The notes beneath the pieces are model-generated. The model saw nothing but the letters and a program-made list of their open reading frames with translations, searched no databases and was not told the DNA's origin. From Prostheceraeus crozeri (Eukaryota; Platyhelminthes; Polycladida; Euryleptidae): DNA of 64,000 nucleotides. Both the position numbers and the translations under genes were made by a program. The first letter of the stretch is position 1. The number at the start of each line of letters is the position of its first letter. The stretch is from assembly GCA_907163375.1 (NCBI GenBank), contig CAJQUW010006345.1, forward strand, positions 248,001 through 312,000, read 5' to 3'. Shown in pieces: positions 21,844 through 31,645 of the stretch.

Positions 21844-21944
21844 GATAATGGATGATTTATATCGGTCATATAGAACTTATTAACCTCAGGCCTAGCGGCC
21901 TTCGGTTAATTAAGTTCTATAATGACCTCAAAATCATCCATTAT
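21844..21944. repeat. foldback B, about 100-bp palindrome
   Basis: ATAATGGATGATTT pairs with AAATCATCCATTAT, GGTCAT with ATGACC, AGAACTTA with TAAGTTCT, TTAACC with GGTTAA, and the tip is ggcctagcggcc. P element 2 has inserted just outside its right arm. Confidence 0.75.
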
Positions 21945-21951
21945 CTATTAC

Positions 21952-24900
21952 CAGGGATATCTATGATTAATATCTATGGTATTCTAGGGATTGGAAACTC
22001 TCAATCTGTGGACGATTAGCGGAGGCCAAATTTGAAATAATTTTTCATAGACTTTGGCAGTCAAATCGAAAACATCTCAGTAAATTTGATGTTTTGCATA
22101 CTCCGGCAGATCAAGTTCGCATTTTGTCAAAAAGACAAATGGTGCGCAAATGCAGCGTTTTGCATTGTGAATCAAATAAACGTACCAGACACAAGAAATC
22201 TGTAAAGGCATCAATTTATCGATTTCCCTTGAAGGATGAGATGAAGAACAACTTAAATCATGGATAAATGTGCTGAAAAATAGAATTAAAAGTGAAGTAA
22301 TAACAAGGAACATGGGAGTCTGCTCATTGCATTGGCCTAAAAATGCACCCAAAAAGAAATGTTGTTGTGGAAAATCTGTCCCAGTCACGCCTCCTTCAGT
22401 ATTTGAGGAAAGCAACTCTATTGAGAAATTGAACGAACGCAAGCGTGGACGACTTTCAGGCACACGAGGATTATTGGCTGAACAGCGAAATTTTGCTCCA
22501 AATGAATTGGAAGATTTTAATGCGTATGATAAATTATCAAATTTCCAGACCTTTGAAAAGGATATTCAAAGCAAAAAGTTCCCAATCGATATCATTATCA
22601 ACAGAGATTACGTACTCTTGCTATCCATCAGTAGCGAGCTTGAAACAGACTTCATCATAAAGATCTCTTGCGACTTCTCAACCACTGCAAAACGCATGTT
22701 TGAAAATGTCAGGTTACCAACACAGATCGAACGATGGTCACAGTTAGAAAACATTATCTGTTTCGTGAAGAATTTTGAAACGAACGTCATTGATCTAACA
22801 ATATCTTTGAGAGAAAAATGCAACTTTGAAGAGAGCTCCTCAATTCAAGTAGTGTTGGATATGCTCGAGCTGCTTTGTTATGAAGTAAATGGTCGAAGAT
22901 GTAATTCATCAATCATGCTGATGGCACTGAATTTATTTATAATAAACAGGATTTGGTACAAAATGCTCAGATCTTATTTTCCTACTCCCAAAACTCTCAC
23001 AAAAAATATTGGTTCTTTCAGCGATATTGGTTTCGAGGCTGAAGCGGCTGAAATATGCGAAACAATTTTCTCTTTTGGTATGAACAATGTTAGCAAATTG
23101 TGTGGAGCTATATTTGATGAAGTGCGCATTTTACCTTCAGTGCGAATGAGAGGTGGACATATCATAGGATACGCTTGTGATAATTCAAAACAAATGGCTC
23201 GCGGTGTCCTCGCAATCATGATAAGGCCTCTGTTTACAAAAATCAAAGCCTTTGTTATTCACCTTGTACCGGTATTCTCACTAAATGCTCAGTTTTTGAG
23301 GGATCTTGTAATTACAGCTTTGCGAATTATTTATTCGGTCGGTGGCACGTCCTTGTACTTGATGTCAGATTGTCATGCGACGAATCGGACATTTTTTACA
23401 TTGCTCAGAGGTGATGGTTCGCTATCATTTTGTATTTCTCATCCTGTGGAATCGAACAGATCGTTGTACCTCTTGTTTGATCCCGTAGGGCCTACTTATT
23501 GAAATCTATCAGAAACAGCTGGATAACTTCCAAATCACAAACTGTAGAATTCCAATCCCCTGATTCATCAGAGTTTTGACATGATGGTCCGATCTCCTCG
23601 AATTATATGAAAAAGAAAAACAATCTTCTCTTCGCCGAATGAAACTAACATCAAATGCACTGAATACCAATGCTTTTGAAAAACAAAATGTTCATTTAGG
23701 TTTGAAAGTGTTTGATGATAAAACAATTGCAGCCTTAGGTCAGGACGGCAAGGAAGAAACAACATGCTTCATTTACCACATCCTCAATATGTGGAAGCAA
23801 TTAAATAATCGAAGTGTCAGTGCACATCTACATCTGAATACAATATTCGTTGTCCTGTGTCACATGTTTCTCAGTTGGAATATTTGTCTAAAATGAGTAA
23901 ATCATTCAAGCAAATTACTCCGAGTCGTGTATCAAGGAAAATGCAAATATTGACCGTCGAAACTACGGAGGCTTTGGATGGACTTACATCCATGTCAAAA
24001 CATCTTTTGGTTGGAGGTGATAAAGTGAAATATCTGCTGCTTGGCCACTTTCAGAGTGACTGTCTTGAAGGCGAGTTCGGATATTACAGAGAAACGTTTT
24101 GTGGACTATATTGTATCGCTTTTGAGCAAGTTCTGATTGCTGCCTAATTCCGCCGTGTGAGGATGTTACATGAACTGGATTGCTTAGACAACGGAAAGTA
24201 TTCTCCAGCATCAAATACATGCTTTGAATGCATCAACCTTGATCTCTCTGATGAAGAATGGAAAGCAAATGACCAAGCTCAAAATAATGTCTGCAAACTA
24301 CCTCATGTTGTCCACTCGACATTATTTTCTGTTGCAGGATACATTGCTAAAAAGGAAAGCGTACCGATTGATCCCAACCAAATCATGCATGATAATGTGA
24401 TCCGGATGACATCGGCTTTCTGAATGGTTTGAATCGAGTTCTCCTTACATTACCACCAAAAGAGTCATTTTACTACTGCTTGCTTTCATACAGCTTCTTT
24501 TCAACATCCCACAAACATCTTTGTCTGAAGCGTTTCCTGTATTGTCTCACCATTTTACATGACACTTATTTTAATTTTAAAAAAAGGGGGCAATCGTTCA
24601 CAGATTAGCCACAACCATATTGTCAGGTTTTATTCGCAAAGAAAATGATCAGAAACATGAAGCGGATATCAGGAAACAAAATAAGTTATCCAAATAAGCA
24701 TTGAAAGAAAGTAAGTATGCTACATTATACATGTACATTGTTGTTTATTTAATCTTTTCACCATTATAACATATAAGGAAAGTACTGGGGAATTTGATGA
24801 ATGCACAATTCACGTATCACTACATAACACAATAATTGCATTTTTGTGTAAACTTCATAACATAAATAGGCCTATAGCTTATTAGTTATTGTTGGAATAA

Positions 24901-25081
24901 CATATTATGATAAATGTAGAAAGTAATAATTAATGCAGGAATATTTAGAAATGATTTTCTGCATTGATAATTGCATCCAGCGATTGAAATAATTTGTGAA
25001 AATCTGGCCTCCGCTAATCGTCCACAGATCGAGAGTTTCCAATCCCTAGAATACCATAGATATTAATCATAGATATCCCTG
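21952..25081 (+). mobile_element. P-superfamily DNA transposon, copy 2
   Basis: Terminal inverted repeats of 77 bp at 21952-22028 and 25005-25081, starting CAGGGATATCTATGATTAAT, differ at a single position. The flanks carry the direct repeat CTATTAC (21945-21951 and 25082-25088), consistent with a target duplication. The 3.13-kb unit encloses a broken THAP/P transposase. The ends and the protein are unlike copy 1, so this is a different P family. Confidence 0.9.
22139..24423 (+). pseudogene. THAP-domain P transposase, broken
   Basis: The THAP domain begins at the ATG at 22139 (MVRKCSVLHCESNK, IYRFPLKDE). A frame change near 22245 leads into EQLKSWINVL and NMGVCSLHWP, so all four C2CH ligands are present across the break. 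The catalytic core follows: FDEVRILPSVRMRGG, LYLMSDCHATNRTFF and LYLLFDPV. After another break the sequence reads LKSIRNSWITSKSQT, then VHLGLKVFDDKTIAAL, then the late Glu block GHFQSDCLEGEFGYYRE and a C-terminal VAGYIAKKE. At least five frame changes or stops separate these pieces, so no full protein can be made. Confidence 0.85.
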
Positions 25082-25121
25082 CTATTACATAACCTGACTT
25101 CTGTGCACGTGAGCCGATATT

Positions 25122-25168
25122 ATCAGTGTATGACAAAGTTGATGATTTCCCTATTGAAGTTGCATTGT
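25122..25168. repeat. 47-bp direct repeat, left copy
   Basis: Matches 26399-26445 at 45 of 47 positions in the same orientation. On the minus strand it would encode NATSIGKSSTLSYTD, the same peptide as in the N-terminal part of the Crypton-2 gene (…SSYLSYTD). It lies downstream of that gene's stop codon and 40 bp from the end of P copy 2. Similarity ends abruptly on both sides. Confidence 0.85.
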
Positions 25169-25222
25169 AATAACTATTAGTCATATTGCAGTCCTATTTT
25201 TTACTATACATTAAACCAATGC

Positions 25223-25257
25223 AATTCGTACTGCAATGCGGTATTGCAGTACGAATT
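25223..25257. terminator. perfect 15-bp hairpin 3' of Crypton-2 gene
   Basis: AATTCGTACTGCAAT and its exact complement are separated by the loop GCGGT, about 95 bp past the stop codon of the recombinase gene. It could be a transposon end structure or an RNA 3'-end element. Calling it a terminator is only a position-based guess, since eukaryotic polymerase II genes do not need hairpin terminators. Confidence 0.35.
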
Positions 25258-25351
25258 TTTAAATAAAAACTACTGAAAAATATCAAAATATTATCGTAAT
25301 AATCACAAATTAGTCATGCTTGCACAAGAAATTATTCAGTGCAATGTTCTC

Positions 25352-26503
25352 TCAGAACGAACAATTATTGAATTGGCAATTAAAAAACGATAGTCCATTG
25401 CCAGATTTGTTAGACGAATTAAATAAGTTTGTTTCTGCCGACACATTTTCAAATTTTCTCTTCCGGTTTCCCGAAGAATTTGACATTCTTTGCAATGTCC
25501 TTTCCTTGCACGTTTTGTCATATCGCTCAATTGATTTCTCGCATTTGTGCCCTGTAATGGCACACACTTCAACACGATCAAACCCATCTTCTCGTAGATT
25601 TGTAACGACAGTCGGGCGAATACAGTGATTCGTATATTCTTTTGAAAGTTTGACATCCTTGGAGATCGTTTTCATCATTGTTCCTGAAAGAGTTTTTCCT
25701 ATCACTTGCTTTGATTGATACCAGTCGACCTTACCGACTTTTTTTGGTTTTGGAAAAAGATTTTTGCATCCACTAGGAATTTTTGATAGATAAAGTCGAA
25801 AATTTCTCACTGGACAAATGCTTGGCTCCCGTTTGTTGGCGTACATTCTTGATTGCTTACAGTTATCGAAGTCTTTCTTGCTGCAGGAAGGTTTAACATT
25901 CTTTTGGTGAATGTCGTGTATCATGTAGACGTATTCTTCGTCATTTGAGTCAAACGCGAAATCGAAGTTTTCAACAGTCAAGTCCCGGATACTTTCACGT
26001 CCTCGATTACCGAAGTAATACATTATACTGTACCAGATTTCTTGCTGTAAAATGGTTGGCGTGCTTTGATCAAAATACAAGGCAAGTCTTTGCTGGTCAG
26101 TTTCTTCTATATGAGGAAAATGATTTGTCCTCTTCCCTGATTTCAGCCATTCTGAAATTTTCGACTTTAGCATGTTATTGGAGGACACGAATTCTTTGTC
26201 TTGCATTATATTGAATTCTCTGTTGAGAAAAGATGTTGAGAAATGTCGATGCAAAGCTGCTCTAATGCATAGTAGAGAAGAGCCAGAATAACATTCTCCG
26301 TTGTTCTTTTTTAGTTGACTGTAAAAATATCTCAATCTGAAATTTAAGTCACTAGCTGAGATAGCTTTAAAATCACAGTCTAAATTCTTCAATTGAACAT
26401 CAGTGTATGACAAATATGATGATTTCCCTATTGAAGTTGCATTGTTCACCTTTCCTAAAAGTCTTCTTCCTTCGTGTATGGGTAGTACATTTTTGTAGAT
26501 CAA
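25352..26503 (-). CDS. Crypton-like tyrosine recombinase 2
   Basis: A 383-codon minus-strand frame for a tyrosine recombinase of the Crypton/DUF3504 kind, which would cut and rejoin DNA through a covalent Tyr-DNA link. An N-terminal SAM-like core-binding region covers about residues 30-150 (DFKAISASDLNFRLRYFYSQ, LLCIRAALHRHF). The catalytic domain has Arg in FGNRGRESIRDLT, HxxR in TNHCIRPTVV, and the later His and Tyr in ITGHKCEKSIERYDK. The catalytic block has no internal stop. No in-frame ATG starts the frame; it opens just after a stop, so the true N-terminus is missing, spliced or starts internally. The gene is flanked by the 47-bp direct repeat, one copy of which is inside its 5' part. 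Confidence 0.8.
   Translation of the reverse strand: MIYKNVLPIHEGRRLLGKVNNATSIGKSSYLSYTDVQLKNLDCDFKAISASDLNFRLRYFYSQLKKNNGECYSGSSLLCIRAALHRHFSTSFLNREFNIMQDKEFVSSNNMLKSKISEWLKSGKRTNHFPHIEETDQQRLALYFDQSTPTILQQEIWYSIMYYFGNRGRESIRDLTVENFDFAFDSNDEEYVYMIHDIHQKNVKPSCSKKDFDNCKQSRMYANKREPSICPVRNFRLYLSKIPSGCKNLFPKPKKVGKVDWYQSKQVIGKTLSGTMMKTISKDVKLSKEYTNHCIRPTVVTNLREDGFDRVEVCAITGHKCEKSIERYDKTCKERTLQRMSNSSGNRKRKFENVSAETNLFNSSNKSGNGLSFFNCQFNNCSF
26399..26445. repeat. 47-bp direct repeat, right copy
   Basis: Partner of 25122-25168, located within the 5' coding part of the Crypton-2 recombinase. The distance between corresponding bases of the two copies is 1277 bp. Confidence 0.85.
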
Positions 26504-27053
26504 GTTTTAAGATGTTTACGTATTTGCTCACATTTATGCTATGTTGATAAGATTAAAATCACATGTCAATTGTTTACAAAAAGAGGCTATCTTTTATGTG
26601 ATTTGAGAAGATCCATGGGAAAACTTCTACATAAGCATTTTTCTCTCCTGCTAAAGTTTGGCTTGTTTTCAAGCAGACAATTGTCCGTCCAATGTGGTAT
26701 GATTTCAGTACATCCTCAGTATTTTGAGTATCTCGGTGGATTTTCTTATATGGGGTACGCCTATGGCGTGCGTCCGCCACTGCTTATTCGTCCAAGATGT
26801 CAAAAAATCCGACACGAGACGAAGGCAGTTGGTCATCACTACATGGAGACTGGAAAGAGCCACTACCATCTTTAGGTGTATAATACCATAATTATTCACG
26901 CTAGTCATTATGACACACTTTGTTATTGTCATTCGTCTTTTGTTGCGAATCTTACAAATTGAGTTTATATGCACATATTTTCACTTTTTACGTGCAATTC
27001 GAAAGGTCAACGGGACAGATGTAACAGTAATTTCCGAAAGTGACACCTTTTGT

Positions 27054-27279
27054 AGGTTTATAGTTGGAAAGAGTCAGGAGTATTTTATAATGTTACTATA
27101 ATTAGTTTTAGATGCTAAAATAACTCTTTTAGGTAACTTTATACCTGAAGATGATTGCCGGATAGCATTCGAAAATTTTTATACAAACATTTAAAACTAA
27201 TTATAGTAACATCATAAAATACTCCTGATTCTTTCCAACTATAAACCTAAAAATGACTAGTCAGGGCCTCTTTCAAACA
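27054..27279. mobile_element. foldback element with 57-bp arms
   Basis: Arms at 27054-27110 and 27192-27248 match at 55 of 57 positions and begin AGGTTTATAGTTGG. The 81-bp centre contains CCTGAAGATGATTGCCGG. A 12-bp direct repeat GACACCTTTTGT flanks it at 27042-27053 and 27280-27291. On the right, 31 extra bases (ending …cctctttcaaaca) lie between the arm and the repeat. It has no coding capacity. Confidence 0.75.
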
Positions 27280-27875
27280 GACACCTTTTGTCATTAAGGC
27301 GACAATTACTTCGTATTAAGCCTGGGCCGCTTGCTGAACATAAGGTGCAGCATTTAGATACATTACATAGCACTTAAATTACTTTCAATTTGATTAATTG
27401 ATAATTATTAGAAATTGAGATAGTGATACGTCTACCACAGCTTAACTTTAACAGCACACAACATATGTATTAGTTCATGCTCTTAGCGCAAAACATGTTC
27501 CGGTTACAAATTAGGCATCACAATTGTGAAACATAAAGGAGTGGTGCTGATACCCAGCTTCAAATGAGATTCGTGCGAATAAAAAAAATGATGATTTCTT
27601 AGTTACTGTCACACGTTTCGCTCTCCTATCCAATGTCTGATCGTCATTTGTCGAATTCCTTTGTGTTCTACAGATCTAATCTCATCTATCTTTTGTGTTT
27701 AACATCCAAGGCACAAAACAGGACCTTACTAGACAGCATGCTTGGTAGACTTACTATAGATGATTCTATTTTCACGGGCAAATCGATGAAGTCTTTTCAA
27801 AGAGTAGCTTATGAATGTCGAGAACCTACGAGAGTAGAAAGATTTGACATTTCCACGAAGCATGTCTTCTTCTTT

Positions 27876-28120
27876 GGTGCCCCACGCACAGTCGCGATGT
27901 AAAAAGGAGCCTTCATATTGTATAGTTGCTGTGTAAGAAGGGCCTTCCGTCTGGTTGTGATGTCAAAGTGGCCCTTCGTGTATTCTTGTTGTCAATAGAG
28001 GCCCGTGGTGTAGTTGCTATGTAAAACGGGCCCCTCCATGGATTCTTGCCGTCATAAGGGTCCCCTCCATTTGGTTGTGATGTCAAAAGAAGCCTTGTGT
28101 ACTATCGCTGTGAGGTCAAG
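27876..28120 (+). repeat. 30-bp minisatellite, about 8 degenerate units
   Basis: Each unit has the form 'gggccc(t)tc…tggttgttatgtcaaa', for example gggccttccgtctggttgtg and ggcccttcgtgtattcttgt. Unit length varies from 29 to 34 bp. No continuous reading frame is kept through all units. Confidence 0.75.
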
Positions 28121-28283
28121 AATTATGGCATCACTAAATGAAATTAAATGGCAATTAAATTTTGCTATTTTATTAAGGCATGTTCTACACTTGAAGAAGT
28201 GGAAACGATACTTCAGAAATGTAATGTATAGGGCTTACCTATTGTAAAAGGGAATCAGTCTTATCTCACATAAAACAGCTATG

Positions 28284-29040
28284 CAGGGTGTAGCAAAATT
28301 CGCTTGTAAATGAAATTCCTTCTTAAGAAAAACCAAAAGCACTTGTGAACTCACATTTCCATTCTTTAGAAATGATATTCAAGGAATATTTTAGAAAAGT
28401 CATGAAAGATGTTGGGAATGCTTGACGTTACCTCCCACAAGGGGTTGAAAGGGAGGTACCTAAATGTCTATACTACATTTCATCATCTTTTGCTTCCAAC
28501 TCTTGTTGTGGTTGCTGCTATTTGCTCCGTAAGTTCTTCAACTGTTTTTGGTCTTTGCTGTTGATACACTTCAGCTTTATCACATGGATTTATGTCGAGC
28601 GATCGAGTAAGCCAATGTCTCATGAATCGTCGGCTAATTGCAAATGCTGGCAAAAAATATATGTTTTTTGTGAAGAAATGAGAGGCGAAGCACCACGTGG
28701 CATGAAGGTACAAGATCGCACCTGCTGTGAATGAGCATTCATGCCCTTGACTCATGTAACTACCGAAACTGCGGAACAACATCCGATGTCGGCTGCCTCA
28801 GAGTCTTTGTTACAAAGTCTTCACTATCATCCTCAAAAGATGGACGACCAAATCTCCGAATGTCAGCTTCACTTCCGGTAATTTTAAATTTTTGTATGAT
28901 ATTTTGCATGCTTGTGACACTAAATGCATCCTTGATCAGCTTTCCTTACTCTTAAATTTTCATAGAGTGCTTCCTGCGGTTTCTCCATTTGCATAACAAT
29001 ATTTCAGTGTTTCTATCCGATTCGACAAGGTTCATTGGTC
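28284..29040 (-). mobile_element. degenerate mariner-type element
   Basis: The left edge CAGGGTGTAGCAAAATTCG resembles the DD41D terminal repeat at 19737. Minus-strand pieces of a transposase are visible. A helix-turn-helix segment at 28763-28921 reads MQNIIQKFKITGSEADIRRF and continues into GRPSFEDD. A C-terminal segment at about 28520-28618 reads RSLDINPCDKAEVYQQQRPK and continues into TVEELTEQI. The catalytic centre between them is largely missing or scrambled, and the right terminal repeat is not found. Confidence 0.6.
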
Positions 29041-31150
29041 CCTTCATGAGTCTTAATCAAAAGAAAAACAAGTTAAACTTACACACTGTTTACTTTATAT
29101 TTAACTTAATCTCTGTATAGTCATCAAACTTACTCTCTTTTAATTGAAAAATGAGATGTGACGATGGAATAGATACTCAACGATCACTCTAGACTCCATT
29201 AGAGTGACTGATATGGAATAAGCAGAAAATAGAATTTTAATATGAACAAGCAGATTATATTTAGATCAGCAAATCGTTTGTGTCTAAAGTAAATCAGGAT
29301 GTAAATGTGTTTGCATAAGTATTTCATAATAGAAGTCAATCCACAGAATTAAATTGTTTATCTGCTTCGGTTTGCTAGAAGTGTGATTAATACGAAATTG
29401 ACGGCACATCGAGGAACCTATTAAGTGGGCAAAAAGGAATTCCTTATACCTTACAGAGATAGGAAAAAAGTCGTGGGTCGCTTGCGGATTAATGTGAGTT
29501 CCAGCAAAGTGCTTCGATTGCCAAAATTCCTTCAGATTCGAAGAATTCAGATCATTGCGCGCAAGTTTTCTCCATAATGTTGACCCTTCCGATCATTATT
29601 AAAAAAGTAACAGGCGCACGAAAATTAGTTCACTTGATGATTTCACATCCTCTCCTCGGCATTGCTCACTGTATAGTGCATACGCTGAATCGAAGCCAGG
29701 CATCGATGTGTGTTTTGGTGTGTGTGAAGTGATATCACAGCACGCACGCATCTCTCTGGCTCTGGCACAGAATTTAGAACAAAATATTTAATTCTGTGGG
29801 CTCTGGTGTCCTCTGCTGACATCTTATTGTTTGCCATTTCCAATAGCAAGCGATACACGAATTATCCATTCGAGAAGGAGCAAGTTGTCTAATTCTGTGA
29901 TGTGCCATTTTGATATTAAGGCTACAAACAATTCTTCATTTCTAGGAAACCGAAGACGCGCGCAGATGTATCTAATTCTGTGAGTCAATCACTATTTCGC
30001 CTTATTGATAAATCCAAGACACGATTCATTTATAAAATGCTTGTGCCTCGAATTTGAAAACTTGAATCACTATCAGTTGAGTTATCGAAATGATAACCAA
30101 TCATTATCAGATCGTTTCTCAAAAAGTCAACGGTTGCTTCTTCCACAAAACTAAGTCATCAAATTTTCATATTCCATCGATAGAAATTCATATGTTAGGA
30201 TTTGCACATAATATCATCATCCATTAGGATACTCTCCTAAAACTCGAATAATATCGGGATGGAATCCTGACGAATCAATTTTTGTTCTATACTATTTTGG
30301 TGTCCTGAATTTGAGCTATCTTGCTTTCAAGCTATAAAATCGAATATTGTATCCGTAAGCTGAATATTGATACAACATCAATCCAGCCCAGTTTCCACTC
30401 ATTCACGTCAAGAGATTTCAATCAATGCTAGTGACACAGACATATTGCCATTCCCAACTAAGCAACCCAGCAGGAGAAGTGAAGACGACACTGTTTTGTT
30501 CTAATTTTATCGCCCTCTTCCCTGCACTTCCCTTCAAATTCGATTCTCTTCCGTTTTCGCTTATAATATTAGTAGTCGGATGCCAATCACACTAATCATA
30601 GCGGATTATAGATGCTCTCAATAGTTACGCGTCCTTATCTTTCAAATACATTTTTCAAAACAGATTCCAGGATCATTGCTCATCAAGTTTCCCTATAACT
30701 CGATTCCTCTGCGCTTCAATCATTAACATAACCGGTGGAAGAGTGAAACCCAGTCGTTTCATCATTCAGATCGTCTTAGTCAAATTTCCTGAACTATTTT
30801 GTTTAGCTAACGGCGGTGCGGTAGAAGCTTTCTACGAATTTCAAGAGCAGTATCGCTTATGATGGGAAGTGTAAATCAGGAAGCAAATAGCACATTAAAA
30901 ACTGAAAATTGCTTCATTTTCGCCCATTTACGTCTGTCATAATCCAACCACACATGCCATTAAATTCTAATTTCATAATGTGTGAATCGTTACTGGCGTA
31001 GTCACGCTTATTTCATAGAAAAAATAAAAAAGAAACACTTGATTTCGTGACTTGTTTTCCAGATTAATAGTAGAAAATATAGATTTCGCTCTGATTTAAC
31101 AATTTCTATCAAAGAAAAAAATGACCATATCCGATGTTTCTGATGTTTCC
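29041..31150. other. intronic DNA, nothing recognised
   Basis: AT-rich, without convincing coding frames, transposon termini or repeats that I can see. Confidence 0.4.
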
Positions 31151-31645
31151 GATCATCTTCAGGCAAGTGAAGATATTCTGCATAATTCAAAAGAATTCAA
31201 AAAATACAAGCATAGTAATGCATAAACATACAAATGAAATGTAGAGGCGACAGGTAGTACTGGGAAAGTTTGCACCAGTAGCTAAGGCAATTTGATAGCT
31301 TTGATCTCTCAAACTGCAATGCTGACACATGATAGTGACAATGCAAATTTACGTCTTCGTGAGGCTTACTACATCAAACAATTAAAACCTAAAATTAGAA
31401 ATAGGAGTGAGCTTGAGCAGTTTAATGATTTCCTTTTCATTTGATTTTAGTTTTTCCTTGTGTCTGTTTTAGTCAGGTTATAGTAATTTCACTCTATTAC
31501 TGGCTGTAATCCAGTTCTACCTGTCGCCTCTACCTTTTATTTGTATGTTTATACATACATGTATGCATAAACATATACACCTATGTTTGCATTTTTTGAG
31601 TTCTTTTGAATTATGCAAAACAGTTTCACTTGCCTGAAGACGATC
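31151..31645. repeat. inverted repeat with about 110-bp arms
   Basis: The left arm (31151-31257) and right arm (31517-31645) are complementary, with small indels, through TGCATAATTCAAAAGAA, AAACATACAAAT and GTAGAGGCGACAGGTA. Both outer edges carry the motif CTTGCCTGAAGAYGATCGG, which also occurs in the centre of the 27054 foldback. Motifs of the form 'CTGAAGA.GA..GGCAGG' are often seen in 3' regions of Penelope-like and related retroelements, so a tail-derived repeat is possible. Confidence 0.65.
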
